The notes: generated by a model from the sequence alone, not told the origin. A stretch of 64,000 nucleotides of DNA from Alligator mississippiensis (GCF_030867095.1 NC_081826.1:246926251-246990250), one strand, 5' to 3'. Shown: positions 35,581-48,470, counted from the first letter of the stretch. Numbers and translations: made by a program.

Positions 35581-37389
35581 ACTGAAGTTATTATGGAATC
35601 GTGACACTTCTGGTAGGAATAGTCTGCAGCATTCTGGTTTGTATACTATATGAGTCATTTAAATACCTTTTATACAAGGGGACCAAGAAACAGTTTTTAT
35701 TATTTATTTTACTACGTAAAACATTTGCTACATAAGTCTTTGATATCAAAGAAGACCTCAGTAAGAACAGTGGGAATTAAATAATTTATATAAGACATGA
35801 GCACTGTTATTTTTATAGATCTTATCAGCTACTATTGTTTCTCTATTATATTCCACCACTGATATTTAAATGTTGGTATTGGTTTACTGACCTTTATAGT
35901 TTCTTACAATCATCCTGAATATTAAAGGACAAAAGAGACAAATAAAATGCTGAAGCTATTAGTGAGATATGAATCCTAACAGCTTCTTTGTTCAGAGGTC
36001 TTTTTCTAATTTTCTTTGCTTCCGTCTTAAACACAAAATATTGACGTTCAGCAAGAAACATTTTAAAACTCCAAAATGCTCTGGTTTGAACTCATAGGAA
36101 ATTCAGAGTTCAGGCTAAAACTTTTTCCCTCACCATTTGCTGTTTTCAGATATTGTAGTAGACCTAGTATTAGGGAATATCCACTGTTTGAAACAATTTC
36201 TTAGCAAAGCAAAGGTGAGAAAAAGATTAAGGTTCCGGTCATAGTTCAGATTTTATATGCATGGTATTTATTTACTAAACTACAAAGAATAGATAGCCCA
36301 TCCAAGGCTCTAGCATAATTAATGACAATAAATAAAATTCCACATCTATTAATCATTCAGCAGAAACTCAGTCAGTCATTCACCTATATAGACTCCTTTC
36401 CATCATTTCATTCTGGTGAATCATATACTATGAAGCTCTTTCAAACTGGTGGTTTTTGGCAGTATGTTCAAGAGGATACCAAATTCTGACTACTTTGAAT
36501 GAGGGTGGGGCAAATTCCAGTCTGAACTCAGGCAAAATAATCTAAAAGAAAACACACTTTTTAATACTGAAGAGATCCCTGTTTTTGTGCCCCTGTTGAC
36601 TGTAGCTGTGGCAATGGGAGAAATGCAGGCCATCGTAAATAAACTGCTGCATTCTGCATCAGTTTTGCTTTCTCAACAATGTTGCCAAAATGTGTTAGGA
36701 AAAATTGAACTGCTTGTAGAATGTTGAATATGATGGTCAATGGTGAAATAAATATATTATTAGTGAAGCAAAAGTACAGCTAAGTTTTCAGGGCAACAAG
36801 AGTGTAGAGTTAATAGAAGCATCTTTGAAATTAGAAGGAAGTGCATCTTTCGATAACAGAGCAGAGAATGAGAAGGAAACAAACTCTCCATAAACATTTT
36901 TATTTAATTTCATTTTTTTTCTGATGTTGACTAACACTGAAAAGCTTATATTAAATAATTGGAATAGAATAACATAAAAAGGAGTGTAATTTTGAAGTTG
37001 GGGTCTCCAATTCGAAGCGTCTCTTGGCAATCCATCAGATTCCACTGTTCTGTGCTCACAGAATTCAAGATTATATCTTTAAACTCATACTTGCCATTAT
37101 AGCAAAGTTTTGAAGCACACACTATTGTGACACCCCACAAAACTAGATGCAAAAAATGCAACACTGTCACACATAAATTACATCTGCTTGAGCAGTGACT
37201 GTCCTCATTAACATGCATCTTTGAATACAAGTATATATTTTATAGTTGGAAGATTCAGGAGACTTCACAAAGGACCCAAATCTGGCAAACTTCAATTTAT
37301 TCTTCCTCTATTAATATTTTCAAAAAGATTATGCAAATTAACTTATACCAAGTCCTCGTTTTTTGAAGTGACCTCATGCAAAAAGACAC
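35581..37389. other. AT-rich sequence, nothing recognised
   Basis: About 1.8 kb with no gene or known repeat seen. Confidence 0.45.
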
Positions 37390-38408
37390 TTTGCCTGTGC
37401 AAAGTGGCTAGTATTCGCTTCGGATTCAGCCTATTCGGGGGACAGTGATTCGATTTGGTGATTTGAATCACTGTCCCAATTCATTTAATCTGAATCAACC
37501 AGAACAGGCCCATCCCCCACCCCTCTCCCAGATAGGCAGGGGCTGCCCCAGCTCCCGGCACTGAAAACAAACAAAAAAAAAGCCCCGGTCACCGGGTGCT
37601 GCCAAGCAGGGGGCAAACCCTGCTGACCCCCACTGCCCAATACTGCATGGGAGGCTCTGCACAAGCCCCCCAACCCTCCCCTCGCTCCCCCAACCCCTCC
37701 ACAAGTGACCCACATGGGCCAGCTCTGGCTTCTTAAGAAAAAAAACAAACAACCCCCCCTCCCCACTGATTCACTGCCCATGCCAGTGTGGGGGGGGGTG
37801 ATCCCCACTGCCCTGTACCACATGGGGGGCTCTGTGTGAGCCCCTGAACCCCTGAGGCTGCACCAAGTGTGATGAATCTCAGGGCCTTTCTCCATTTTTT
37901 TTTCTTAAAGGACTAGAGCTGTCCCAGGTGGGACACTCATGTGAGGGCCAGGGGAGCAAGTGGGGTGGGGGGGTCAGGGGGCTTGTGCAGAGCCCCCCAT
38001 GAAGTGTGGGGCACTGGGGATTACCCCCCCCCCCGCCCGGCAGCACCCAGTGAGTACCAGGGCTTTTTTTTAAAAGTACCGAGCTGTTGTGGGTGGAGGC
38101 AGCCATGGGAGGGGGCTGGGGGAGCAGGTGGGGGGTCGAGGGACTTGGCAGGGGTCCCTCCATGGCCCTCTTCCCTCTCCCCCACACCCCGCTCCTCCGC
38201 CCCTAGTACTTACCAGCTCAGAGTCAGCTACCGGGGACTGTCCAAATCATCAAAGTTCTCCGAATCTTTTCTTAAGATTCAGAGAGCTTTGAATTGATTC
38301 GGACCTTTAAATTGGTCCCCTGATTCAATTTGGATTTGGAGATTCGGCCACTGAATTGAGCAAATCTCCTCTGAATTGAATCACCAACCAAAGCTTCACA
38401 CAGCCCTA
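37390..38408. mobile_element. hAT-type palindromic element, copy C
   Basis: Same ends and same internal modules as copy A (C-rich block, CTTAAGAAAAAA, GGCTCTGCACAAG words; direct then inverted order), about 1.02 kb. The flanking 8 bases do not match, so the copy is older or its edge has decayed. Open frames of up to 136 codons are composition artefacts. Confidence 0.75.
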
Positions 38409-38450
38409 CTGTTCAGAGCCTCTACTTACTTCAATGGAGCTCTGCCCTCA

Positions 38451-38931
38451 TGGGCACATCCCCACTAGCAGGAACATGCATTTCCATGAGGACAAACAGC
38501 AGCAGCACAATACGTGCCACTGCTGCTCTTCCCCAGGACACATGCGCTCTGGCACGTTGCACATTGTCCCAGTGGGGTAGGAGTGGGCTGGGGACAGCAC
38601 CTAGGCTGGCCCTAGCACCTTACCTGGGTCCTAAGAGCCTCCATGGGCTGTAGCCATGGCAATATGGCAGCATGGAGCCTGGCTGACAACCAGTGTCTGG
38701 CTCCAGCCAGCCAGGTTCCACTTTGTGTAAAAGCATACTGCCACCACATGTGCCATCCTGCTTTTTAAAGGTGCAGCTTTTTCTGACAGCAGGATCTCTC
38801 AGTGTCAGCCCACTCCACCCCCACGCTGCAAATTAGCAGGGCAGGGAATACTTGCATGTGTGGCATGCAGCACTGGACTGCTGGTCTGTGGTTTCAAATA
38901 CCACACATCTGTGCTTGTCTGGAGGCACCCC
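38451..38931. mobile_element. Palindrome-rich MITE
   Basis: Ends GGGCACATCCCCACTAGC and the complement of GCTTGTCTGGAGGCACCCC form imperfect inverted repeats. Inside, AGCAGCAGCACAA and GTGCCACTGCTGCT are inverted, parallel to the perfect palindrome at 21.5 kb. Confidence 0.5.
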
Positions 38932-39540
38932 ATGTGTGTATGCACTGGGAGGAATACTCTGACGGGATCTATATTTGTAAACAGATAAACATGCATACTT
39001 GGACAGCTTCAAAATTAGATTCATCATCACACATGTCAGCTAGGGTCCAATTATGATTGATAAATTATAAAACCCTAAAAATAATGATTTATTATATAAG
39101 GGTTGCAGACACTTAAACTACAGTAGTCTAGAAAACACTGCTATACTTGCACAAGGTAATACAGAATGCTGTGCATTAAAACTATTTTATTAGTAGAAGA
39201 AATTTCTGCTGAAATTTTAGGATGCCAAAACTTGAGTACCTTTATTTTGTAGAAGCCTTTGAATGGAATCTCTCCTATCCTGAGGTCACTTTGATGCTTT
39301 TATTATCCTTTAGAAAAGCTCTTCTACAGTTGCTTTAAAGACACTTACAAGTAATCAGTTGACACTAAAGAAGTTTTATGAGCCTTAACCTTTTGGAGAA
39401 TAGTGATGTATGGCTCAGTCAATAACACTCTGTCATGAGGTTGCTTTGAACAGCTACACTAGTGTTATCTGTTTTGTTCTTATTTTGTATGTTAGGTAAC
39501 ACTGGATGCATCTACGTGTGTGTTTTACTGTGGAGCCAAC
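38932..39540. other. No gene recognised
   Basis: AT-rich sequence leading into the CR1 5' truncation point. Confidence 0.4.
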
Positions 39541-41248
39541 TATCCAGATGCCCAGAAAAAGCAAACTTGCTAAATGGATACTTTGCATCAGTTTTTCACC
39601 AGTCCCATGGGACAACCCTGCCCACTATGGGACAGGGAGGCCTGGGTAAGGGAGATTCCTTACCATCCATCTAAGCTGACCTTGTGAAGAAACACCTTGA
39701 TAGGCTGGATACCTTGAAGTCAGCTGGCCCTGACAGTTTACACCTTAGGGTACTCAAAGGGTTGGCAGACATAATCACTCAGCCCCTGGCATGGATCTTT
39801 GAGAACTCCTGATGCTCTGGCAAAGTGCCCAACAATTGGAAGAAGGCCAATGTGGTGCCTATCTTTAAAAAAGGGAGGAAAGTGGATCCAGCAAACTACA
39901 GACCCATCAGCCTGACCTCTATCCTGGGGAAGGCCTTGGAAAAGATTATGAAAGAGGCCATCCTATACAGGCTAGCTGATGGCAATATCCTGAGGGATAA
40001 CCAGCATGGATTTGTTGTGGGTAGGTCTTGCTTGACCAATCCCATTTCCTTTTATGACCAGGTGACCTATCACCTGGACAAGGGGGAAGAGATTGATGTC
40101 ATATATCTTGACTTCAAAAAAGCCTTCAATCTGGTATCCCATGATCACCTCTTGGCAAAACTGGCTAACTGTGGCCTCGACCTCACCACAATCTACTGGC
40201 TGGGGAACTGGCTCTGTGGCAGGACCCAGAGGGTGGTGGTTGACAGAAGTCTATCATCATGATGCCCTGTGACCAGTGGGGTCCCTCACAGCTCTGTCTT
40301 AGGGCCTTTACTTTTTAACATCTTCATCAATGATGTAGCCATTGGTGTTAGAAGTGGGCTGGCCAAGTTCACTGATGACACCAAACTCTGGGGTAAAGCA
40401 TCCACACCTGAGGACAGGAGGGTGATCCAGGCTGACATTGACAGGCTCAGGAAATGGGTGGATGAGAACCTGATGGTGTTCAACACTGAAAAATGCAAGG
40501 TTATCCACCTTGGGAGGAAAAACCTGCAGCATGCTTACAGGCTCAGCTACGCTGGTTAGCACTACAGATTAAAGGGACTTGGGGGTCATGATTGACCACA
40601 AGATGAACATGAGCCTTCAATGTGATGCTGCGGCTAGTAAAGCGAGCAGAACACTGGCTTGCATCCATAGATGTTTCTCAAGCAAATCCCGGGACGTCAT
40701 TCTCCCATTGTACTTGGCTTTGGTGAGGCTGAAGCTGGAGTACTGCATTCAGTTTTGGGCTCCACAATTCAAAAAGGATGTGGAGAAGCTTGAGAGAGTG
40801 CAGGGGAGAGCCATGCGCATTATCAGAGATCAGGATAATAGACCTTATGATGAGAGGCTAAGAGCCATGGGACTCTTCAGCCTGGAAAAGTGCAGGCTTG
40901 GGGTAATCTTGTGGCCACCAATACGTTTATTAGAGGTGGTCACCAGGATCTGGGGGAATGTCTGTTCACCAGAGCGCCCCAAGGGATGACAAGATCAAAT
41001 GGTCACAAACTCCTCTGCAACTGTTTCAGGCTGGACATAAGGAAGAACTTCTTTACTGTCTGAGCCCCCAAGGTATGGAATAGACTGCCACCGGAGGTCA
41101 TTCAAGCACCCACTTTAAACACCTTCAAGACACTTTTGGATGTTTATCTTGCTGGGATCCTATGATCCCTGCTGACTTCCTGCCCCTGGGCAGGGGACTG
41201 GACTTGATGATCCTCTGGGGTCCCTTCCAGCCTGAATGTCTATGAAAT
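39541..41248 (+). pseudogene. CR1 LINE with broken reverse-transcriptase ORF2
   Basis: One frame gives linker (ANLLNGYFASVFHQ), KKANVVPIFKKGRK, NYRPISLTSILGK, motif A YLDFKKAFNLVSH (40104), motif B SGVPHSSVLGPLLF and motif C FTDD (40368). The usual motifs are GVPQGS and FADD, so both are altered. In-frame stops lie at 39672, about 39810 and 40260 (a TGA where CR1 has Trp), and the frame shifts near 40560. The C-terminal domain (VMIDHKMNMS, LEYCIQFWAPQFKKD, LFSLEKCRLG) is in the new frame to about 40980. The 3' UTR ends TCCCTTCCAGCCTGAATGTC near 41248. 5' truncated and inactive. Confidence 0.9.
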
Positions 41249-41254
41249 CTAGCT

Positions 41255-41657
41255 TCACAGTAAAGTGTCACCATCTACATGTATTCCCATATTAGGGTGC
41301 AGTAAATTAACTCCTCTGTAGGATATTACTGTCCTATAGCAGAGTAATTCATGCCTCCGCAATGCACATGTAGAAAGTGACCAGGGCTGGTTGGGGCACA
41401 AGGATGCTACAATGTGGAGACTGCCAGCTGGCTAGATCTGCACTGTAGCACCTTTGTGCCCCAGCCAGCCCCTCCAACACCTGATGGCAACACCCAGAGC
41501 CTAAGGCTGACCCCCCTGCCCCATACCCGCTCTGCCCTGACTCAAACTGGTGTGGTCCCATGAGCATATGAAGACACTGTGCTCAGAAGCAGCTGACTCC
41601 AGAGTGAACGGCACCAGAGTTTATTGAGGTGTACTAATTACACATGTAGATGCACCA
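41255..41657. mobile_element. MITE with CATCTACACATG ends, copy 2
   Basis: The right end (complement TGGTGCATCTACATGTG) and internal words (CAGTAAAGTGTCACCATC, GTGACCAGGGCTGG) match the 14.46-kb element. The left terminus is missing and the element begins almost directly after the CR1 3' end. Confidence 0.6.
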
Positions 41658-42689
41658 ACAATAGAAAATATGAGATTCGTTTGCAGGGGAGAAGCAGCAG
41701 CTCTCTTTCTGAATCAGAATGAAAAACAGAAAATCTGAAATTCTCTACAAAAAAATAACTTCTGGGGAAAAAAAGTTATATACGATTGATTTTTGCAATG
41801 CGGGATAAAGTAGTTGTTTACCTATGATTCTACAAATTCCCCCACAGTTGGAGAAACACTTCATTACAGCATGACCCTAGAAGATCTGAGAATCCCAGCT
41901 CATGGTATGATTACTTATTAAATCTCTTAGAACATATCAAGATGTTCCTACATGTATCAAATCCGACCTTCATTCCCCTTGATTTTGAGGTCCAACAAAA
42001 TCATCTTAGACCCATGTGATGCCTCATACATTTCCTTTCTTTCTGTCAGAAATACTACAAAAAATGTGTAATGTTTGGGTGATCACTTCCACGGGCTTCC
42101 ATCCTCCGCTCATAGTCCCACAGCCCTTTTTTTGAGGTCATCATTTATAACTCACATATGTTTTACTCTCTTCAGGAAACTCTCTTTAATGTCTGACTGT
42201 AGACTGATATATCTGGCATGTACTACACTAATTATGAAGGACAGATGAATGGGGCACACATGGGATTCAAACCATTACCATCTGGGGTTACTCATCCTGG
42301 AAAAAAATCTAATACTCATTTACCCTTCCAGGAAAATTCAATTCATGCATGTATATTTTCACTGTGATGAATTTTCTTCATGTACAAGCTCTATTAAGCA
42401 ACTAATCAAATACTGGAACCATAGTGGTTACAGGTATACATGGAAGAACCTGCCAAAAGAGCAACAGTATTAGTAAGACAGTATTTTCCTCCTCCTTTCC
42501 CATTAATGTTCAAACAGTTGTGTCTTATAAAAATGATCTGGTACTGTAATGCTGAAAATTGATTGCTTTATGCTACTAATTAAACTTATTGTGTTAATTA
42601 TCTATTAGTTTATAATGGGAAATGTTGACTTTTCTTGCCCCTTTGCAAAAATAAATTAAACAAAATATCCAACTTAAAACAATGAAACA
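41658..42689. other. AT-rich sequence, nothing recognised
   Basis: No supported gene or repeat. Confidence 0.4.
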
Positions 42690-44024
42690 GACCTATTACA
42701 GCAGATTTCGTTATAGCCAGACTGTGCCCTGGGGCATGGTAGCAGTATCTCCCCTGGCATGTTTGCCTCTTACCCAGGGGAGAGGGAGAGGGAGGGGCAC
42801 ACCAGGTGCCGCCAGCCCCACATGCCACATTGAAGCACTTCCCCACCCTCCACCCCAGCTCGCTCTCCTGATTGGCCACTGGGCTGCTGCCCTCAGCCAA
42901 GACCTGTTGCCAATGGCAGCCGCCGCATGCGAGTTCTCCCCCTGTTCACCCCCCAAAGTGCTGCTATTATGCACACCCCCAGGAGGGCATTGGGGGGTGT
43001 GCAACCCCAGATCTTCATGAGTTACAGGCTGGGGCCAGGGCCAGGGCTGGGTCTGCACTGGGCTGTTCCCAGTGGGGGAGGGCTGGGCTGTGCTGTGCTC
43101 AGCTTGGGTGGTTGGAGTGGCTCTGACGATTTCTGGAGTGACTGCAGTCACTCCCATAGTCCCCCTACCAACACCGGTGCCACCACCTGCCCCAAATGCA
43201 GCCCAGCCCAACCCCCCCCAACAGAAAGAGCCCTGTGCTGCCCTGACACAAGCCTGCCCCATGCACAGATCCAGGGGCACATCCCCCACTTGCCCTCATA
43301 GGGTGCACATGGCACAGTCGCAGGCTGTGCCTAGCTGTGCAGTGCCTGCCCCTGCCCCACTCCCTCCCTCACCATGAGGGCTTATGTGGGCGGGGCTATG
43401 GGACAGGGGCTGAAGTCACTCCAGAATTTGCCAAGGCCACCCAAACCCCCCCTCCCAGTGCCATCGCTGCTCACCCTCACCCTGAGCACAGCCCATCCTA
43501 GCCCCCATTGTGAAGAGTGCAGTGCTGCCCTGGCCACAGCCTGCCCCAACCTGCACAGATCCTGGGACATATGCCCCCCATGCCCTCCCAGGGGTGCATG
43601 TAGCAGTGGGAGCTGCCCCCCACCTCCCTGGATGGCTCAGTCCCATGCTCCACCTTGGCTGGCTAACCTCTGACCCTGCCCCAGCCCCAATCCCTCCCCA
43701 CCACTGGGGCAGCCCAACCCAGCCTGCCTCACCCTACCCCATGCACAAATCTGAGGGCAAAAGCCCCCCATGCCCTCCTGAGGTGTGTGCATCAGCAGGA
43801 GCCCCCCCCCCCCTCCACACCCTCCAGATGAGTCCCTCACACCTCCGTCCTGCACCCCCTCGGCTGTGCAGTGCCTGCTCCAGCCCTACTTCCTCCCACA
43901 CTGTGGGGACTTCAGTCTGAGCCCCCCCCCCCACCTTAAAAACAAGAAAAAAAATATGAGGGTACAGAAACTGAAACTTTGAGTCATAAGGAGTACACTT
44001 ATTGAAAAAGGTTGAAAACCCCTG
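42690..44024. mobile_element. GC-rich hAT-like element with internal repeats
   Basis: The right end is the complement of CAGGGGTTTTCAACC, typical of hAT terminal repeats. The left end could not be fixed. The GC-rich body holds a unit reading GCACAGATCC...GCCCTCC..GGGTGCA at about 43263, 43553 and 43743 in direct orientation, and at about 42971-43014 in inverted orientation. No transposase is encoded; frames of up to 192 codons come from composition. Confidence 0.5.
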
Positions 44025-44118
44025 CTTTAAGTATTCATTGGTTCATAAAAGAAGGCAAAATAGACAAAGGAAGCCTATTTAGAGACTAAAAACAAAGAAA
44101 TCATGAATGTATGATTGA

Positions 44119-44558
44119 TAGGGGTTTCATCTCCACATGCAACTAGCACATAACAATGAATACCAGCACAGTTTGCACTGGAGTTTATTGCTTCCTGGCC
44201 CAGCGTTTACATGTGCACCTAGGACCATAGCATGTTGAGTCAGGGTGGAGCAACCCAAGGTGGCAGGAGGCCCAGGGGGTCAGCCTGCCAGCTGGGGGCT
44301 GCTCCATCCAGCTTAACATGCTGTGGAGGGGCTGACTGGGGCACAAAGGAGCTACAGTATAGGGCTACCCAGCAACGTGCTGTAGCACCGTTGTGCCCGT
44401 CAGCCCCAGTCACTGTCTACATAACTACTCTGCTGTAGGGTAGTACTCATCTCAGATGGTACTATCCTACATGGGAGTTAATTAATTTATTGCACCTTAA
44501 TACGGATGCATGTGCAGATGATAAGCTCTACAGTAAAGCACATATGTAGATGCACCCA
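44119..44558. mobile_element. MITE with CATCTACACATG ends, copy 3
   Basis: The left end GGGGTTTCATCTCCACATGC and the complement of the right end (TGGGTGCATCTACATATGTG) are inverted repeats. The middle inverted repeat (GTTGAGTCAGGGTGGAGC against GCTCCATCCAGCTTAAC) matches the family. Confidence 0.65.
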
Positions 44559-45129
44559 GGAAGTATTGCTCTGAAAGTGTCACACTCTGTATATTAGCTC
44601 AGTTTATGTAAATATGTCAATAATATTGTGTCAGAGCTGGAATTAGATGTTCTAAAGTCTATTAAAAAGCACCGTGTTAAAGAGGATAAAGATCATCACT
44701 GATATCCTTTGGCCATATCTGAAACTATCAATTTGCCATGTTCAGCACCTCCTGAACCTGCAGCAGAGAAGTGCTTCTGCACTGTGCCACAGGCAGACTA
44801 CTTAACACTGCTGAATGACAACCCACAGAACCACATAAATGCAGCTATATAGCTTCCAGTTCAATAGGCAGCACATTGTATATGGAGGGCATTGCCAGTC
44901 ACAGCAAGTTTGCAGTTTGCACATGTATTTGCCTAATGAGATGTTTCTGCTTCTGTGTAAGCAAATTCAAAAATTTTCTGGTGTAGAACATCGTGGTTTT
45001 TAGACCAGTCTGATGTAGGCACACTATTTAAGTAAATTCTTTTGCTTATCTTGGGGAAAGAGTTATTACAGCTTAATGTTAGTCACATGATCACAAAACA
45101 AGTGAAAACTTCTACTTTTCTAGAGAACA
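44559..45129. other. No gene recognised
   Basis: AT-rich sequence between a MITE and a CR1 fragment. Confidence 0.4.
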
Positions 45130-45615
45130 AACGGATGGGACGAAAGAGATTAAAGTGTACAGACCATTTCATTATTATGAGTGCCAAATGAAAAGATATA
45201 GAAAGGACATCTTATAGTGAAAGATTCAAGGTACCAAATCTATTTAAATTAACAAAGGAGATTGTTAAGGGGTGACTTAATCATGGTGTGTACACACACA
45301 CACTCTCTCACTCAACACAGGGAACAGATTAGAATCTTTAGTCTATCAAGCAAAACCACAACAATATTCCGTAGTTGGAAATTGAAGTCAGTAAACTCAA
45401 ACTAAAAATAAGGCACATTTAATGGGAGTGGTAATTAATTTCTCCAAAGTGTGGTAGATTCTCCAACCCAAGGAAATTTAAAATAAAGACTAGATTCTTT
45501 TTCTAAAACATATTTACTAGTTCAAACAGTCATGAATAATACCTGTAACCACTGTTGTTATTTTCATTATACCAATGGTCAGACTAGATGATCACAATGG
45601 TCACTTTACCAAGGA
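45130..45615 (+). mobile_element. Decayed CR1 LINE 3' fragment
   Basis: The 3' words GGTCAGACTAGATGATCACA and ATGGTCACTTT match the turtle/croc type of CR1 terminus. Upstream sequence (GGAACAGATTAGAATC, TTCTCCAACCCAAGGAAAT) resembles a heavily decayed ORF2 end and 3' UTR. Confidence 0.65.
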
Positions 45616-45894
45616 GTGTTTGAAGACAAAGCAGTAGTATCATATGCATAGACTTATGGACTGTACCCTTGCAATGCGGGGGGAGAATGGGGCAGATGGA
45701 GATTCAAAGCAGAATGAAACACTAAATAAGCAACAATGCCAAAAATCAGCGACTTATTTTTCTTTAAATAATATGGATGTTTGCAGGGCTAATTCATGTG
45801 GGGATGTTTGTCTCCTCATTTATCTCCATAGCACATGCAAATTCATAGGGTTTTAGTCCATCTGAATATAGAATTTAGACCTAAACAGAGGCTG

Positions 45895-46085
45895 CTGTGA
45901 TGTGCCGTAATCACAGTGTGTTGGAGCAGACTTGATTAACTGAGTCTGCTGGAGTATGCTAATTAGCGTGCTCCTGCCACCCTCCATGTCTCGTGTATCA
46001 GCATCCCCATGCTTCAACAAGCTTTAGTTAAAGTGCCCCTGCTGCCATTTTGAAGTTTAGGGATGCTGATACTTGAGATACTGAC
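45895..46085. mobile_element. MITE with TTGGAGCAG palindrome, copy 2
   Basis: TTGGAGCAGACTTGATTAAC followed by TGAGTCTGCTGGAG and CATCCCCATGCTTC parallels the copy at 28.2 kb. GTATCAGCATCCC and GGGATGCTGATAC form an inner inverted repeat. Confidence 0.55.
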
Positions 46086-47311
46086 TGAATTATTTGTCTT
46101 GTTGCCAAAAGAAGCTACAGCTTTCAAAGTTCCAGTGTAATCTCAGTGGAGCCTTTTAGTGCATTTGAAATTTGAACTTTTGCCTACCTATGATGCCACA
46201 TAAATTTCAGAAGTAGTCTATGCTGTTCCATTCGAGTCCTCCCTTCACTTAATCTCATTTAAGAAACCTTAAATCCTTTCTATATCTAGAAGAGAGATAA
46301 TAATTGTGTTCATGAATAATAGAGATGTGTGAAAGAGACATATTATTGATGATTCCATAAACAAATTATTCATGTAAAATGGAATACAGCTGGCAAGTGT
46401 GACAGCCTGTCAACACAAACCCTTCAATGCAAGGCCATGCCAACTTATGAGACACTTCTTAATTGTAACCTACTGCCCACACAGAATGTTTCACTGACAG
46501 TGACAGACTCTGCATCATTTCAGATGATTCTGTCCTTACTTCAATAAACAAGGGACATATATACATTAAGCTACATGTACATTATGTGACAGAGGAGAAA
46601 AAATATGACCTCATAATTAAGCTGCTATGTTAGATTTACAAAAAAAAATACTTAAAATGGTGCAGAGCCAACATTATAAGCAATATATAAGATGGCTGAC
46701 AGACTGCTTTGAGACTCTGGTAATCCTTCAGTTTTCAAGGAAAATGTGTGGGAAAGCTCTAACCTGCACCTTCTCCTATTCCACTCTTATATTTCCCTGA
46801 TTCATTCCCTGATCCTCTTCTTCCTTCTGGAATGAGATCTCACAGAAGTAGTAACGGCTTTTCAGAGAAGGAAAAAATTAATCTTAATATTAGCTTAAGT
46901 CATTCCCTTAGCTACTATATAAGGTACTCCATCCATTAAACTACTCTATGAGTCTAGGTGCATGACTATATCCTGCTAACTTGTTCCCTGTAATGCTGCC
47001 AGGTCACTGGTAGTGATGAGTTATGAATCCAACATTTCTTATGGAAAAAGAAATCCTGCTTTTGTAAAACAGGCAAAAAGCAGGCATTTCTGAGTTTTCC
47101 AGGAGAGACTAATACTTTTCCTGCTAACAAAATAAACAAGATAACACAGATTTTATTTATATACCTTATTCACATGCCATTTATTCAGATTTAAACTCTA
47201 TTTTTGTCAGAATGGGAGGGTAACATCTTAGTTTCATATTGTTAGAGATGGGTAGATAGCAAAATACATCTCACAGCTTGGGGCCCAGATAGGGTGCAGT
47301 GGACAACATTG
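46086..47311. other. AT-rich sequence, nothing recognised
   Basis: No supported gene or repeat. Confidence 0.4.
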
Positions 47312-47876
47312 TGGGTGTTTACATGTACAATTAGTGCACGTGAATGAACACTGGAGCTTATTATTCCAGAGTTATTTTGTTCCTGGGAACACCATTTGAA
47401 CATGGGTCTGGAAGCAAATAACTCTAGAGTAATTAGCTCTGGAGTTTAATCATGCAAAGCATGTGGAGCCTAGTCTGAGCAGCCCCTGCTAGCAGGGGAC
47501 CCTGGGGGTCAGCCTGCCAGCCCAGGGCTACTCTGACTGGGCTTATTGTGCTGATGAGTGGCTGGCTGGGGCATGAGGGTGCTTCAGCACAGGGCTAGCT
47601 GACCAGCAATCCCCTCACTGAAGTGCCCTCATGCTTCAGCTAGCCGGGGCAGCATCTATATGTGTGTTGCTCTGCATGAAAAAACTCTGCAGCAGTGAAG
47701 TATTTGTATTTACAAGTATTTACAAACACTGCACTGCTGTGAAGTGTTTCCGTGAAACTAAAGCAACAAATGTGTAGTTTCATATGCCCTAATAGGGGCA
47801 CATGTGTAGACACTGAGATGTTTACTAAGCAGTTAATTAGTCAACTTTGCAGTAAAAGTCTCATATAGACACACCC
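47312..47876. mobile_element. MITE with CATCTACACATG ends, copy 4
   Basis: GGGTGTTTACATGTAC at the left and the complement of the right end (GGGTGTGTCTATATGAGAC) are the inverted ends. The GC-rich inner inverted repeat (GGCTGGGGCATGAGGGTGC against GCCCTCATGCTTCAGC) is typical of the family. It is the longest of the four copies. Confidence 0.6.
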
Positions 47877-47885
47877 TGCGAGTGC

Positions 47886-47913
47886 CTCTGGGGACTTTTT
47901 GAAGTCCCCAGAG
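47886..47913. repeat. Perfect 12-bp hairpin, 4-base loop
   Basis: CTCTGGGGACTT and its exact complement AAGTCCCCAGAG around TTTG. It opens a GC-richer unclassified block (47880-48470). Confidence 0.9.
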
Positions 47914-48470
47914 CAGGTGACAGTCCTTGCTCCCTTTACTGTGCTCAGAGGCACATCCCCTGTCCTCTCCATCCCCTATCTGTGATTTTCCCTGCTGTCC
48001 CAGCATCAGGAGACACTTCAGGACTCCTGCCTGCTCCAGCTATACTGTGCAGGGGGCTGTGCTCAGCTGGGACAGGGGTGATGGGTGAGGTGGGTTTACC
48101 CTTCCTGTGCCTGCTCCCAGGGACACAGGGCAGATTGGGAGAACCCATCCCCCACTCATCACAGCTGCTGTTATTGCTATCCCATCTAGGCCGAGCCCCC
48201 ATGTGGCTTGGCTTGCAAGGAAAGCAGCAGAATTAAATGGGTGAAGGAGAGGGCAGAGAATGTGCTTTTGAGCATGTTGGGGATTCTCAGCTGCTTTGTG
48301 GGCTTAAAAAAATTCCCCAGAGGTTCCCACAACATGGTCTGCTAGTAGTGGAGGGGCAGTGCAGAGGCTGGGGGCAGGGGTGCCCAATTCTGCAATGCAG
48401 GTTGCTACTCCCTCTCTGCCATTTTTGCAAATCCTAGATGTGTCCCTGCACACAACATCCAGCAAGAAAA
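47914..48470. other. GC-richer unclassified block
   Basis: Probably another transposon, judging by composition and sharp edges to AT-rich DNA. No ends could be matched. Frames of 84-85 codons on both strands overlap and neither is convincing. Confidence 0.3.

Noticed and set aside
42711..43377. Overlapping frames of 101-192 codons on both strands
   Set aside because: All lie in GC-rich repeat units of a hAT-like element; both strands are equally open, which argues against coding.
47886..47913. Hairpin considered as a transcription terminator
   Set aside because: No gene ends here and vertebrate nuclear genes do not use such terminators; it was kept only as a structural oddity.
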